Positions 23,357 to 33,383 of a stretch of 43,416 nt of DNA are shown here, in pieces. Numbering within the stretch: position 1 is the first letter of the stretch; the number at the start of each line of letters is the position of its first letter. Origin of the DNA: Burkholderia sp. (GTDB lineage: Bacteria; Pseudomonadota; Gammaproteobacteria; Burkholderiales; Burkholderiaceae); assembly GCA_030151225.1 (NCBI GenBank), contig JASLEG010000201.1, positions 1 to 43,416 of the forward strand, in the 5' to 3' direction. Made by a program: the position numbers and the translations under genes. A model generated the notes under the pieces. That model was not told the DNA's origin. It saw only the letters and a list, made by a program, of their open reading frames with translations, and made no database searches.

Positions 23357-25063
23357 TCAGGCGGCCGCGGGCGCGGCACTCGCGGTGCTCGCCGGCCCCT
23401 CGCGCCCGAGCGCGCGGGCGAGCGCTTGCGGCAGCTGGCCGTCCAGCACGTCGCCGCGCCAGGCCACGTGCAGATCCGGGCGGATCAGCGCGAAGCGCGC
23501 GCCGTACAGCGCGGCGAGCGCCGGCTCCTCGATCCGCGCCACGCTCAGCGCCGGATGCAGGGCGCGCGCCGCCGCGAGCGCGCGATGCTCGCCCTCGTCG
23601 CCCTGCCCGTCGCCGGGTCGGCCCGCCGTGCACAGCAGCGTGAAGCCGGCGCCGAAGCGGTCGTAGAGCGAGCCGCCGTCCGCGAGCCACGCATGCGGCG
23701 CGCGATGCCCGGGCCGCGCGCACGGCACGTAGAGATTCGCGTTGTCGGGCGGCGGCGCGCCGTGCTCCGCCGCGTTCAGCGGCGAGCCCTCGTAGCGCGC
23801 GCCCAGATGCACGCCCGGAATCGCGAACTCGAAGCTCGCGTGAAACTGCAGGAAGGCGCCGAGCGCGTCGCGCGAGGCCGCGCCGGCCGCGTCGTCGTCG
23901 AGCAGTTCGCCCGGCACGGCCAGGTGGCCGATGCTGTCGGCGAACGCGCGCGCGAAGCCGGTATTGCGGAACGCCACCGGCCGGCGCTCCGCCTCGTAGC
24001 TGTCGAGCAGCCCCGCGCCGCCTTCGCCGCGAATCGCGGCCTCGAGCTTCCAGGCCAGGTTCGCCGCGTCGTCGATGCCGGTGTTGTAGCCGAGCCCGCC
24101 GGTCGGCGTGAACAGGTGCACCGCGTCGCCGGCCAGCAGCACGCGGCCCTCGCCGAAGCGATCGGCCACCAGCGTGTAGCCGGCCGTCCAGCGCGAGGTG
24201 CTGCGGATCTCGAACGGCACGTCCGCGCCGATCGCCTCGCGAATGCGCGCCCGGATCGCCGCGGGGTCGGCCGCCTCGCCGTCGCGGGCCTGCACGTTGA
24301 TGATGAAGTGGCCCTTGCCGTCCACCGCGATCATGAGCGCGCGCTGCTGCGGCGTGAAGGTCCAGTATTGCCAGGCCGGCGCGTGCGGCGAGACGCGGTA
24401 CAGCTCGGGCGCGTGGAAGTAGACGGCGTCCATCTGCCCGCCCATGAACGCGCGCTTCTCGCCGGCCACGCCGCCGTAGCCGATGCCGAGCGACTTGCGC
24501 ACGACGCTGCGCGGCCCGTCGCAGCCGACCAGATAGCGTGCCCGCACGGTGCGCCGCGCCGCGCCCTCGGCCGCGTCGGCCGCCTCGACGGTGGCCGTGA
24601 CCGAGCCGGCCGTCTGCGCGACGTCCACCACGCGCCGGCCGAAATGCACCGTCACCGACGGGCAGGCGCGCGCGGCCTCGAGCAGCACCGGCTCGACGAA
24701 CAGCTGCGAGCAGCGATGCGGCGGCTCCGGCGTGGGCCACGCGAAGCCGCGCAGCCGCGCCCAGCGTTCGGCCTCGTCCGACGGCGGCTGATGCAGCCGG
24801 GCGAGTTCGTGCCCGGTGATGCGCGTGAAGTAGGCGATGTCGGGCGCGTAATCGCCTGGCAGCCCCAATCGCCGGATCGCCGCCGACACGCCGATGCGCC
24901 GAAAGTGCTCCATGGTGCGCGCGCTGTTGGCATTGGCGGCCGGGTGGCGGCTGGTGCCGTCGCGCGCCTCGAACAGCTCGACACGCAGGCCGCGCTGTCC
25001 GAGCGCGGCCGCCAGATACAGGCCCACCGGCCCGCCACCCACGATGATGACGTCGCAATCCAT
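23357..25063 (-). CDS. FAD-dependent aromatic hydroxylase (MhpA-like)
   Basis: 568 aa. Class A flavoprotein monooxygenase that would hydroxylate a phenolic ring using NAD(P)H and O2. The FAD-binding GxGxxG is at the start (DVIIVGGGPVGLYLAAALGQRG), the DG motif is VGCDGPRSVVRKSLG near residue 185, and the GD motif is GRVLLAGDAVHLFTPTGGLGYN near residue 310. Length and the C-terminal thioredoxin-like region match 3-(3-hydroxyphenyl)propionate hydroxylase and related phenol hydroxylases. It is the first gene of the operon; ATG 25063-25061 has an AGGAG site. A 100-base gap separates it from the divergent LysR gene. Confidence 0.92.
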   Translation of the reverse strand: MDCDVIIVGGGPVGLYLAAALGQRGLRVELFEARDGTSRHPAANANSARTMEHFRRIGVSAAIRRLGLPGDYAPDIAYFTRITGHELARLHQPPSDEAERWARLRGFAWPTPEPPHRCSQLFVEPVLLEAARACPSVTVHFGRRVVDVAQTAGSVTATVEAADAAEGAARRTVRARYLVGCDGPRSVVRKSLGIGYGGVAGEKRAFMGGQMDAVYFHAPELYRVSPHAPAWQYWTFTPQQRALMIAVDGKGHFIINVQARDGEAADPAAIRARIREAIGADVPFEIRSTSRWTAGYTLVADRFGEGRVLLAGDAVHLFTPTGGLGYNTGIDDAANLAWKLEAAIRGEGGAGLLDSYEAERRPVAFRNTGFARAFADSIGHLAVPGELLDDDAAGAASRDALGAFLQFHASFEFAIPGVHLGARYEGSPLNAAEHGAPPPDNANLYVPCARPGHRAPHAWLADGGSLYDRFGAGFTLLCTAGRPGDGQGDEGEHRALAAARALHPALSVARIEEPALAALYGARFALIRPDLHVAWRGDVLDGQLPQALARALGREGPASTASAAPAAA

Positions 25064-25163
25064 CTGATTCCCGTCTCCTGGTCAACGATCTTTGCGCTTA
25101 AGATAGTGCGCATGCCTATATAAATCCATGCAATGAAATTCATATTTGGAATGAGCTGAATTC
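25064..25163. promoter_or_regulatory. Divergent promoter region of the aromatic operon and its LysR gene
   Basis: 100 bases, strikingly AT-richer than its surroundings. It contains ATGAA-A-TTCAT (perfect, 25133-25143), a further AATGA at 25150-25154, AATTCAT again at 25159-25165, and TATATAAAT at 25117-25125, which could hold a -10. The spaced TTCAT/ATGAA half-sites look like a LysR recognition and activation site pair. No single promoter can be fixed. Confidence 0.5.
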
Positions 25164-26084
25164 ATGATTCCGAACCCCGATCTGAACTTCCTGTTCGTGC
25201 TTCAGGCGCTGGGCAGGGAGCGCAGCGTGTCGCGCGCCGCGCAGCGGCTCGGCATCACCCAACCCGCGGTCAGCCATGCATTGGGGAAACTGCGGACGCT
25301 GTTCCAGGACGACCTGTTCGTGCGCGCGGGCAGCGAGATGGCGCCGACCCAGATCGGCGAACGCCTGGTGGACGGGGTCGAGCGGGTGCTCGCCGTGGTG
25401 GAGGAGGAAATCTGGAGCAACGTGAGCTTCGATCCGGCCACCACGCAGCGCAGCTTCACGGTGTGCCTGAGCGACATGGGCGTGATCGTGCTGCTGCCGC
25501 GCCTGCTCGCCGCGCTCAAGCGTCACGCGCCCCACGCCACGCTCAAGCCGGTCCAGTTGCCTTCGCCCGAACTGTCGGCCGCCCTGCAGACCGGCCGCAT
25601 CGACCTGGCGATCGGCTATCTCGGCAGCCTTGGCGAGCACCTCCACCAGCAGCCGCTGTTCGAGCGCTCGCTGGTGGGCATCGTGCGGGGTGGCGGCGCG
25701 CGGCGGCGCGTCTCGCTGAGCCTGCAGCAGTTCGTGGAGGCCGAGCACGTGGTGCCGGCCACGCTGGCGATCACCAATCAGCTGATCGCGAAGGAGCTGC
25801 GCCGCCAGGGCACGCGGCTGAAGGTGGGCGTGGAGGTGCCCTACCTGCTGGCGGTGCCGAGCCTGGTCGCCACCTCGGAGCTGATCGCGGTGGTGCCCGA
25901 CGAGCTGGCCGAGCTGTTCGCGAAGATGGCGGATGTCGACGTGTTCCCGCTGCCGATCGCCCTGCCCGACCTGACCGTGCAGCAGTTCTGGCACGCGCGG
26001 CGCCACAACGACGCCGGGCACCGCTGGTTCCGCTCGCTGGTGGCCGACACGCTGCGCCAGGAGATGAAGCGGCGGCCGCGCTGA
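25164..26084 (+). CDS. LysR-type regulator of the aromatic operon (NodD/LinR-like)
   Basis: 306 aa. The DNA-binding head is PDLNFLFVLQALGRERSVSRAAQRLGITQPAVSHALGKLRTLFQDDLFVRAGSEMAPTQIG; the D-L-N-x-L and ALGKLR wording is that of the NodD/PcpR/LinR/NahR group, which usually activates aromatic catabolic operons. The effector domain follows from about residue 90 (RSFTVCLSDMGVIVLLPRLLAAL). It is divergent from the FAD hydroxylase with only 100 bases between starts, so it most likely senses the substrate or an intermediate and activates the five-gene operon. No ribosome site is obvious beyond a weak GGAATGAG. Confidence 0.93.
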   Translation: MIPNPDLNFLFVLQALGRERSVSRAAQRLGITQPAVSHALGKLRTLFQDDLFVRAGSEMAPTQIGERLVDGVERVLAVVEEEIWSNVSFDPATTQRSFTVCLSDMGVIVLLPRLLAALKRHAPHATLKPVQLPSPELSAALQTGRIDLAIGYLGSLGEHLHQQPLFERSLVGIVRGGGARRRVSLSLQQFVEAEHVVPATLAITNQLIAKELRRQGTRLKVGVEVPYLLAVPSLVATSELIAVVPDELAELFAKMADVDVFPLPIALPDLTVQQFWHARRHNDAGHRWFRSLVADTLRQEMKRRPR

Positions 26085-26223
26085 GCGGCCCGATTGCGCC
26101 GCCGTCGGCCCCCGCTGCCCCGCGATTGCCACACTCGCCTGCCAGACTGGGCGCGACGACCACGGCCGGCGCGCCCCGATCACGCGCGCCGGCCCCCCCG
26201 CTATCCACAGGACGACGCCCCCT

Positions 26224-27048
26224 ATGTGGCAGGAAGACCGCCATCAGCGCATCCGCGCGCTGCTCGGCACGCTGCAGCGTGTCTCGATGGAACGCATCAT
26301 GGCCGAGCTCGGCGTGTCGCGCGAAACGGTGCGCCGCGACCTGCTCGACCTGGAAACGCTCGGCGTGCTGGTGCGGGTGCGGGGCGGCGCGGTGCGGCCC
26401 GATCCGGCCGACGGCAGCGGCACCGGCGGTAACGGCAGCACCGGCGCCCACCCCGGCACGGCGCGCGAGCGCGTCGCCCGCGCCGAACGCGCGATCGCCC
26501 GCGCGGCGGCCGCCCAGGTCTGCAGCGGCCAGACGCTGTTCCTGCATGCGGGGGCGGGCACCATCGTGACGACCCTGGCCGACCTGCTGGCCGCCCAGGC
26601 CGACCTGACGATCCTGACCAATTCGCTCGAGGTAGCCGCGCGGCTGCGTCCGACCGTGGGCGGCAAGGCGGCCAACGAGGTGGTCGTGCTCGGCGGCACG
26701 CTCGGCACCACCGGGGCCGGCCCGATGACGGCCGGCGCGGACACGGTGCGCGAGATCCGGCGCCATCGCGTCGATCTCGCTCTGCTCGCGCCGAGCGGTC
26801 TGGACGCGCGGCACGGCGCGAGCCTCGACGACCGCGCCCAGGCCGAGGTGGCGCGCGCGATGTGCGAGGCGGCCGATCGCGTGGCGATGCTGGCCGACGC
26901 GAGCCGGCTCGGCGTGCGCAGCCGCGTGAGCTGCTGCCCGATCGACGCGATCGACCTGCTGGTCACGCCGCGCGGCGCGCAGGGCAAGGCCACCGAGCGC
27001 GCCTTCGTGGCATTGAAGCAACGCGTGAAGACGATCGTGCCGGCCTGA
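26224..27048 (+). CDS. DeoR/GlpR family transcriptional regulator
   Basis: 274 aa. The N-terminal DeoR-type winged HTH (residues 1-57) has DRHQRIRALLGTLQRVSMERIMAELGVSRETVRRDLLDLETLG, followed by RVRGGAV. The C-terminal sensor domain (from about residue 80) belongs to the sugar-phosphate isomerase-like fold: FLHAGAGTIVTTLADLLA, TILTNSLEVA and VVVLGGTL. The usual DSSKFG motif near the end appears as DASRLG, so Lys is replaced by Arg and the effector may differ. A Gly/Ser/Thr-rich linker (about 62-78) is longer than usual. No sugar operon is adjacent, so the target is unknown. Confidence 0.9.
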   Translation: MWQEDRHQRIRALLGTLQRVSMERIMAELGVSRETVRRDLLDLETLGVLVRVRGGAVRPDPADGSGTGGNGSTGAHPGTARERVARAERAIARAAAAQVCSGQTLFLHAGAGTIVTTLADLLAAQADLTILTNSLEVAARLRPTVGGKAANEVVVLGGTLGTTGAGPMTAGADTVREIRRHRVDLALLAPSGLDARHGASLDDRAQAEVARAMCEAADRVAMLADASRLGVRSRVSCCPIDAIDLLVTPRGAQGKATERAFVALKQRVKTIVPA

Positions 27049-27167
27049 CGCGGCGCGTCCTCGCGACTGCAGATTCGCCACAAATTCGCACACGGCCCCT
27101 GCCCGCACGCATCGCCGGCCACGCGCGCACCCCGCCCAATCCCCGCGTCACCGGGAAATGACAGCCG

Positions 27168-27210
27168 TTTGCAGATATTTGCGGATTTGCCGATTCGAGC
27201 ATTTGTCGTT
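27168..27210 (+). repeat. Iteron-like TTTGCnGAT repeats upstream of the Nudix gene
   Basis: TTTGCAGAT (27168-27176), TTTGCGGAT (27178-27186) and TTTGCCGAT (27186-27194) are followed by a weaker TTTGTCGTT (27202-27210). Spacings of 10, 8 and 16 bases, on one strand only, place them about 90-130 bases before the Nudix start. They could be regulator sites. They stand out because the surroundings are GC-rich. Confidence 0.45.
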
Positions 27211-27298
27211 AGGATTTTCGCCGATCCGGTTCCGGTCCCGCCCGCGTCCTCGCCTGGCGGCGCCCGTGCCGCGCCGCTCCGAACGATTGCCGACAACG

Positions 27299-27667
27299 AT
27301 GAAAGAACGCGCCACCATTCTGTGCCGCCGCGCCAACAAGATCCTGCTCGTGACGCGTGCCCGCGCGCGCTGGGCCCTGCCGGGCGGCACCATCCGCGCC
27401 GACGAGACGCCGCACGAGGCCGCGCACCGCGAGCTGTACGAGGAGACCCGGCTCGAGGACCTCACGCTCCACTACGCGTTCCAGTTCGGCGGCCTCAGCA
27501 AGCGCCACCACGTGTTCATCACCGACGTGCCGGCCGGCCTCAAGGCGATCGCGAGCGACGAGATCCTCGACTGCCGCTGGGTCGGCCGCACGCGCTTCGA
27601 TACGCTCTCGGTCAGCGTACCGACGCGCAAGATCGTCGAGCTCGTGACGAAGATGACGGTGCGCTGA
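27299..27667 (+). CDS. Nudix family hydrolase (degenerate Nudix box)
   Basis: 122 aa, compact Nudix fold. Family members hydrolyse nucleoside diphosphates linked to another moiety, using Mg2+ bound by the Nudix box. The box runs from Gly30 to Leu52: GTIRADE, seven residues, RELYEETRL. The metal-binding RE..EE is intact, but the consensus Gly before the last hydrophobic residue is Arg51. Preceding WALPGGTI is typical of the family. Start MKERATILCRRANKILLV fits the fold's first strand; an in-frame ATG 47 codons upstream would read through the repeat region. Substrate unknown. It converges on the flavin reductase gene. Confidence 0.9.
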   Translation: MKERATILCRRANKILLVTRARARWALPGGTIRADETPHEAAHRELYEETRLEDLTLHYAFQFGGLSKRHHVFITDVPAGLKAIASDEILDCRWVGRTRFDTLSVSVPTRKIVELVTKMTVR

Positions 27668-27704
27668 ACGCGCCCCGTCCCTCCCTCGCCCCGTCTCCCG
27701 CCCT

Positions 27705-28376
27705 TCAGTCGAAGGCCTGCCCCATCCGCTCGGCATCCTCGGCCGTCTGCGGTCGCAGCAGCTCGAACATCGAGGCCGGCTCGATCACGGCGTAATCGCC
27801 GGGCCCGCCCGCGCGCAGCACCGGCCGCGCCTCGGCCGTGCGATACACGCCGTCGCGCAGCAGCGAGCGATGGACGTGCACGGCCACCACCTCGCCGAGC
27901 ACGAGCCAGGTGTCGAGCTCGGCGCCGGCCGCATCGGCCAGCCGCACGATCTGCGTCTTGCGGCATTCGAAGTGCACCGGGCTCGCGGCCACGCGTGGGG
28001 CGCGCACGCGCCGCGACGGCGCCAGTTCGAGGCGCGCGGTGGCCGCCTCGCTCTCGCCGCGCGGCAGCGGCGCGCAACTGATGTTCATCTGCTCGACCAG
28101 CGCGCGCGTGGTCAGATTCCACACGAACTCGCCGGTCGCATCGATGTTGGCGACGCTGTCCTTCCAGCCGAGGCTCGCGAAGCCCACGATCGGCGGCCGG
28201 TAGTTGAAGCCGTTGAAGAAGCTGTAGGGCGCGAGGTTCGGACGGCCGTCGGCGTCGACGCTCGAGATCCAGCCGATCGGGCGCGGGCCCACGATGGCGT
28301 TGAACGGATCGTGGGCGAGGCCATGGCCGGTGGCCGGTTCGTAATAGTGATAGGGCGATTCGGGTTGCGTGCTCAC
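27705..28376 (-). CDS. Flavin reductase family protein (DIM6/NTAB type)
   Basis: 223 aa from a GTG start (28376-28374) with an AGGAG site seven bases upstream; the frame is open further but no better start exists. The FMN-binding split barrel is clear: HDPFNAIVGPRPIGWISSVDADGRPNLAPYSFFNGFNYRPPIVGFAS, then FVWNLTT and FECRKTQIVRL. Such proteins are NAD(P)H:flavin oxidoreductases or flavin-dependent oxygenase partners, as in DIM6/NtaB. It is divergent from a LysR gene at 28640, the likely regulator, with 263 bases between starts. Confidence 0.9.
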   Translation of the reverse strand: MSTQPESPYHYYEPATGHGLAHDPFNAIVGPRPIGWISSVDADGRPNLAPYSFFNGFNYRPPIVGFASLGWKDSVANIDATGEFVWNLTTRALVEQMNISCAPLPRGESEAATARLELAPSRRVRAPRVAASPVHFECRKTQIVRLADAAGAELDTWLVLGEVVAVHVHRSLLRDGVYRTAEARPVLRAGGPGDYAVIEPASMFELLRPQTAEDAERMGQAFD

Positions 28377-28639
28377 GCGGGGCTCCTGCGAAGGTCGGAC
28401 GGGCGGAAAACGAAATGAAACGGCGAAAACGGGTCGGCAAGACGGGGCGACGTGCGAGCGACGCGCCCCGCGCCCCCACCGATCCAGCCCCGGAACACTA
28501 GCGCATCCGGGCCGCCGTTGCAGCGCGCACACACCACCGCGGCTGCATTGTTTTTGCCTATGCGAAACATTTCTTTCCACCCACAATCGACGGGTACCCG
28601 ATTCACCGGCGGCCCCGACGCCGCACCGGAGCGTGCTTC

Positions 28640-29578
28640 ATGGAAAACTTCCCGTTGCGCTACTCGCTGCGGCAACTGCGCTACTTCGTCGTGACCGCCG
28701 AGGCGCTGTCGTTTACGGCCGCGGCGCGGCAGCTCCACATCTCCCAGCCGTCGATCTCGACCTCGATCGCCGAGCTCGAGGCCTCGTTCGGCCTGCAGCT
28801 GTTCATCCGCCATCACGCGAGCGGCCTGTCGTTGACGCCGGCCGGCCGCGACATGCTCGGCCAGGCGCGCAACCTGCTGAAGAATGCCGAGGAACTGCAG
28901 GCCGCCGCGCGCGACATGGAGGGCGGGCTGTCGGGCACGATCGCGCTCGGTTGCCTGGTCTCGCTCGCGCCGCCGCTGATGCCGGCCGTGATGAGCCGCT
29001 TCGTGGCCGAGCACGGCGCGATCGGCTTTCGCACCTTCGAGGCGCACCAGGACGACCTGTTCGCCGCGCTCGGCGACGGCTCGCTCGACATCGCGCTGAC
29101 CTACAGCCTGGACCTGCGCGACGACGTGGCGTTCACCCCGCTGGTGTCGCTGCCGCCCTACGCGATCCTGCCGCACGGCCACCGCCTCGCGCGCAAGGCC
29201 GACGTGACGCTCGAGGAACTGCTCGACGAGCCCTACGTGCAGCTCGACCTGCCGCACAGCCGCGAGTACTTCGCCGCGCTGTTCGCGCCGCTCGGCCGGC
29301 GCCCGGTGCCGGCCTTCCGCTCCTCGCAGCCCGAGGTGGTGCGCGGCATGGTGGCCAACGGGCTCGGCTACAGCATCCTGAACTTTCCACTGCGCTCGAC
29401 CAGCACGGTGGACGGCGGCAGCTTCGTGATCCGGCCGTTCCGCGATCCGGTGGCGGCCACCACGCTCGGCATCGCGATGTCGCGCCACATGAAGCCGCGC
29501 CAGCTCGTCACGCGCTTCGCGCGATTCTGCGAGATCCACGTGCCGGCGCTGCACGATCGCGCTCCGGTGGCTGCATAG
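28640..29578 (+). CDS. LysR-type transcriptional regulator
   Basis: 312 aa. HTH head: YSLRQLRYFVVTAEALSFTAAARQLHISQPSISTSIAELEASFGLQLFIRHHASGLSLTPAG. The effector domain begins about residue 97 (GTIALGCLVSLAPPLMPAVM). The S-x-R-Q-L-R-Y-F opening and SISTSIAELE helix are a recognisable LysR subgroup often linked to amine or nitrogen-compound metabolism; that link is from general experience. Start ATG has a GGAG site eight bases upstream. It sits between a divergent flavin reductase gene and, 170 bases downstream on the same strand, an ABC importer operon, and could regulate either. Confidence 0.92.
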   Translation: MENFPLRYSLRQLRYFVVTAEALSFTAAARQLHISQPSISTSIAELEASFGLQLFIRHHASGLSLTPAGRDMLGQARNLLKNAEELQAAARDMEGGLSGTIALGCLVSLAPPLMPAVMSRFVAEHGAIGFRTFEAHQDDLFAALGDGSLDIALTYSLDLRDDVAFTPLVSLPPYAILPHGHRLARKADVTLEELLDEPYVQLDLPHSREYFAALFAPLGRRPVPAFRSSQPEVVRGMVANGLGYSILNFPLRSTSTVDGGSFVIRPFRDPVAATTLGIAMSRHMKPRQLVTRFARFCEIHVPALHDRAPVAA

Positions 29579-29748
29579 ACAAAAACTGGCCGTTACATCC
29601 GAAAAGAATATTTTGGCTGTTAATTTGACTTGCTAGATTCGTTCCGATGCATCACCGATGACGCGATGGAAGACTTCATGACAAGCCGATCCGCTGCCCC
29701 CGCCGTCCCTGCCCCCGCCCCCTGACCACCCGCCCGAGCTCCCACACG

Positions 29749-30944
<1,196 letters not shown>

Positions 30945-30948
<4 letters not shown>

Positions 30949-32009
30949 AGAACACGACCACCCGCTTCGCCGTGCGCGGCCTGCTCGCCGCGGTTGCCGC
31001 CACGCTCGCCGTGCTGCCCGCGCTGTCGCACGCCGCCGACACGCTGTCCGTCGTCACGTTCGGCGGGGCCTATGAACAGGCCGCCCGCCACGCCTGGTTC
31101 GAGCCGTTCACGGCCAAGACCGGCACGCAGTTCACGACCGAGTCGTACGACGGCGGCCTCGCCAAGCTGCAGGCGATGGAGCAGGCCGGGAACCCGACCT
31201 GGGACCTGATCGACATGGAGACCAACGACGCGATCAACGCGTGCGACGAGGGCCTGCTCGAGAAGATCGATCCGAAGTCGATCGGCAAGACCGGCGACTT
31301 CCTGCCCGGCGCGCTGCGCGACTGCTCGGTGGCCGCGATGGTGTGGTCCACCGTGTACGCCTACGACAGCACCAAGCTGAAGACCCCGCCCACCACCATC
31401 GCCGACTTCTTCGACCTGAAGAAATTCCCGGGCAAGCGCGGCCTGCGCAAGTCGCCGAAGGTCACGCTCGAATGGGCGCTGATCGCCGACGGCGTGGCCC
31501 CGGCCGACGTCTACAAGGTGCTGGGCACGCCGGCCGGGCTCGACCGCGCGTTCAGGAAGCTCGACACCATCAAGTCCAGCATCGTGTGGTGGGATGCGGG
31601 CGCGCAGGCGCCGCAGCTGCTCGCCGACGGCGCCGTGACGATGGTGCAGGCCTACAACGGCCGCATCGACAGCGCCGTGCATCAGGATCACAAGCCGTTC
31701 CGCATCGTGTGGGACGCGCAGGTGTACGACTACGAATGGTGGGGCGTGCCGAAGGGCGCCAGGCACGCGGACACGGCCAAGCAGTTCATCGCGTTCGCCT
31801 CGCAGCCGAAGTCGTTCGCCGACCTGACCAAGTACATCGCCTACGCGCCGCCGCGCAAGGATTCGCTGCCGCTGATCGCGAAGGACCGCCTGGCCGACCT
31901 GCCCACCGCGCCGGCCAACTTCAAGCGACCGGTGCAGATCGACGCCGGCTTCTGGGCCGACAACGGCGACGAGATCAGCAAGCGCTTCCAGGTCTGGCAG
32001 TCGAAGTAA
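30945..32009 (+). CDS. Periplasmic substrate-binding protein (PotD/polyamine-like)
   Basis: 354 aa. Signal peptide of about 31 residues (basic MKNTTTRFAVRG, core LLAAVAATLAVLPAL, cleavage near SHAA). The mature part starts DTLSVVTFGGAYEQAARHAWFEPFTAKTG, the usual start of bacterial solute-binding family 8 proteins. Ligand-pocket segments include WDLIDMETND and SIVWWDAGAQAPQLLADGAV, and WWDAGAQ is typical of polyamine/opine-type receptors. It delivers a cationic amine or related compound to the permeases encoded downstream. Its ligand is not proven; the family spans putrescine, spermidine, 2-aminoethylphosphonate and others. Confidence 0.92.
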
Positions 32010-32091
32010 GCGGCAGGCAGCCCACCGCGGCCGCGCCCCGCCCTCGCGGGCGCCGCGCGGCCGCCTCCCCTCACGCGCAGGAGTGCGAATC

Positions 32092-33360
32092 ATGAACCCC
32101 ACCTCGCCGTCGCTGCCGGCCGGGTCGCCGCCGGGCTCGCCGCTCGCGGCGGACCGCATCGCCAGCTACCGGCGCGCGCGCCGCAAGTCCGCCCTGCAGG
32201 CGCTGCTGCTCGCGCTGCCGCTGCTCGCCTTCCTGCTCGCCACCTTCATCGCGCCGATCGCGATCCTGCTCGCGCGCAGCGTGCGCAACCCCGAGCTGCC
32301 CGCCGCGATGCCGCAGCTCGCGCAGGCGCTGCGCCAATGGAACGGCCAGGGCGTGCCCGGCGAGCCCGCCTTCGCGGCGCTGGCGAGCGGCCTCGCGGCC
32401 GCCTCGCAATCGGGCGCGCTCGGCGAGGTGGCGCGCCGCATGAATTTCTACCAGCCCGAATTCCGCAGCCTGCTGCTCAAGAGCGCGCGCACCGTGCGCA
32501 GCCATGAAGGCGCGAGCGCGTGGCAGCCGGTGCTGACCGAAGCCGACGCGCGCTGGGCCGCGCCCGAGACCTGGCGCCTGCTGCGCCGCGCGGCCGCGCC
32601 GTTCACGCCCGACTACCTGCTCAACGGCGTGGACGCCCAGGTGGGCGCGAACGGCCAGGTCGGCAACGTGCCGGCCGACAGCGCCGTGTATCGCGCCGCC
32701 TTCCTGCGCACCGTGTCGATCAGCGCGGCCGTCACGCTGCTGTGCCTGGTGCTGGCCTACCCGGTGGCCTGGCTGCTCGCCAACCTGCCGCCGAAGCAGG
32801 GCAACCGCCTGATGCTGTTCGTGATCATCCCGTTCTGGACCTCGCTGCTGGTGCGCACCACCGCGTGGTACGTGCTGCTGCAGCCGAGCGGGGTGGTCAA
32901 CCAGCTGCTGCTGTCGCTGCACGTGATCGACGCACCGCTGCAGCTGATCTTCAACCGCACCGGCGTGCTGATCGGCATGACCCACGTGCTGCTGCCGTAC
33001 ATGATCCTGGCGATCTACTCGGTCATGAAGGGCGTGCCGCCGATCTACCTGCGCGCGGCGCAGTCGCTCGGCGCGCATCCGGTGGTGGCCTTCGTGCGCG
33101 TGTACGTGCCGCAGACGCTGCCCGGCGTGGGCGCCGGCTGCTTCCTGGTGTTCGTGCTCGCGCTCGGCTACTACATCACGCCCGCGCTGCTCGGCGGCGC
33201 CGGCGACGTGATGATCAGCCAGCTGATCGCCTCGCAGACCAACGACCTGCTGAACTGGGGCCTGGCCGGCGCGCTGTCCGCGTACCTGGTGATCTTCACC
33301 GCGGTGTTCTACTTCATCTTCAACCGGCTGGTCGGCGTCGACCGGCTGCGCTTCGGCTGA
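32092..33360 (+). CDS. ABC transporter permease (PotB-like) with a large periplasmic insert
   Basis: 422 aa, about 120 longer than E. coli PotB. Helix 1 lies at about residues 36-58 (LLLALPLLAFLLATFIAPIAILLAR). A hydrophilic segment of roughly 140 residues (about 60-200) follows before helix 2 (LRTVSISAAVTLLCLVLAYPVAWLLA), where shorter homologs have a small loop. The EAA loop for ATPase contact is IYLRAAQSLGAHPVVAFVRVYVPQTLPG. Start ATG 32092 has AGGAG at 32079-32083; a GTG nine bases upstream overlaps that site and is less likely. It forms the channel with the second permease. Confidence 0.92.
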   Translation: MNPTSPSLPAGSPPGSPLAADRIASYRRARRKSALQALLLALPLLAFLLATFIAPIAILLARSVRNPELPAAMPQLAQALRQWNGQGVPGEPAFAALASGLAAASQSGALGEVARRMNFYQPEFRSLLLKSARTVRSHEGASAWQPVLTEADARWAAPETWRLLRRAAAPFTPDYLLNGVDAQVGANGQVGNVPADSAVYRAAFLRTVSISAAVTLLCLVLAYPVAWLLANLPPKQGNRLMLFVIIPFWTSLLVRTTAWYVLLQPSGVVNQLLLSLHVIDAPLQLIFNRTGVLIGMTHVLLPYMILAIYSVMKGVPPIYLRAAQSLGAHPVVAFVRVYVPQTLPGVGAGCFLVFVLALGYYITPALLGGAGDVMISQLIASQTNDLLNWGLAGALSAYLVIFTAVFYFIFNRLVGVDRLRFG

Positions 33361-33383
33361 CCAGCCGCCCACGGAGACCCATC

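Noticed and set aside
29613..29639. Possible promoter TTGGCT - TAGATT before the ABC importer operon
   Set aside because: Spacer is 15 bases and both hexamers are imperfect. The AT-rich patch probably holds the promoter, but the exact elements could not be fixed.
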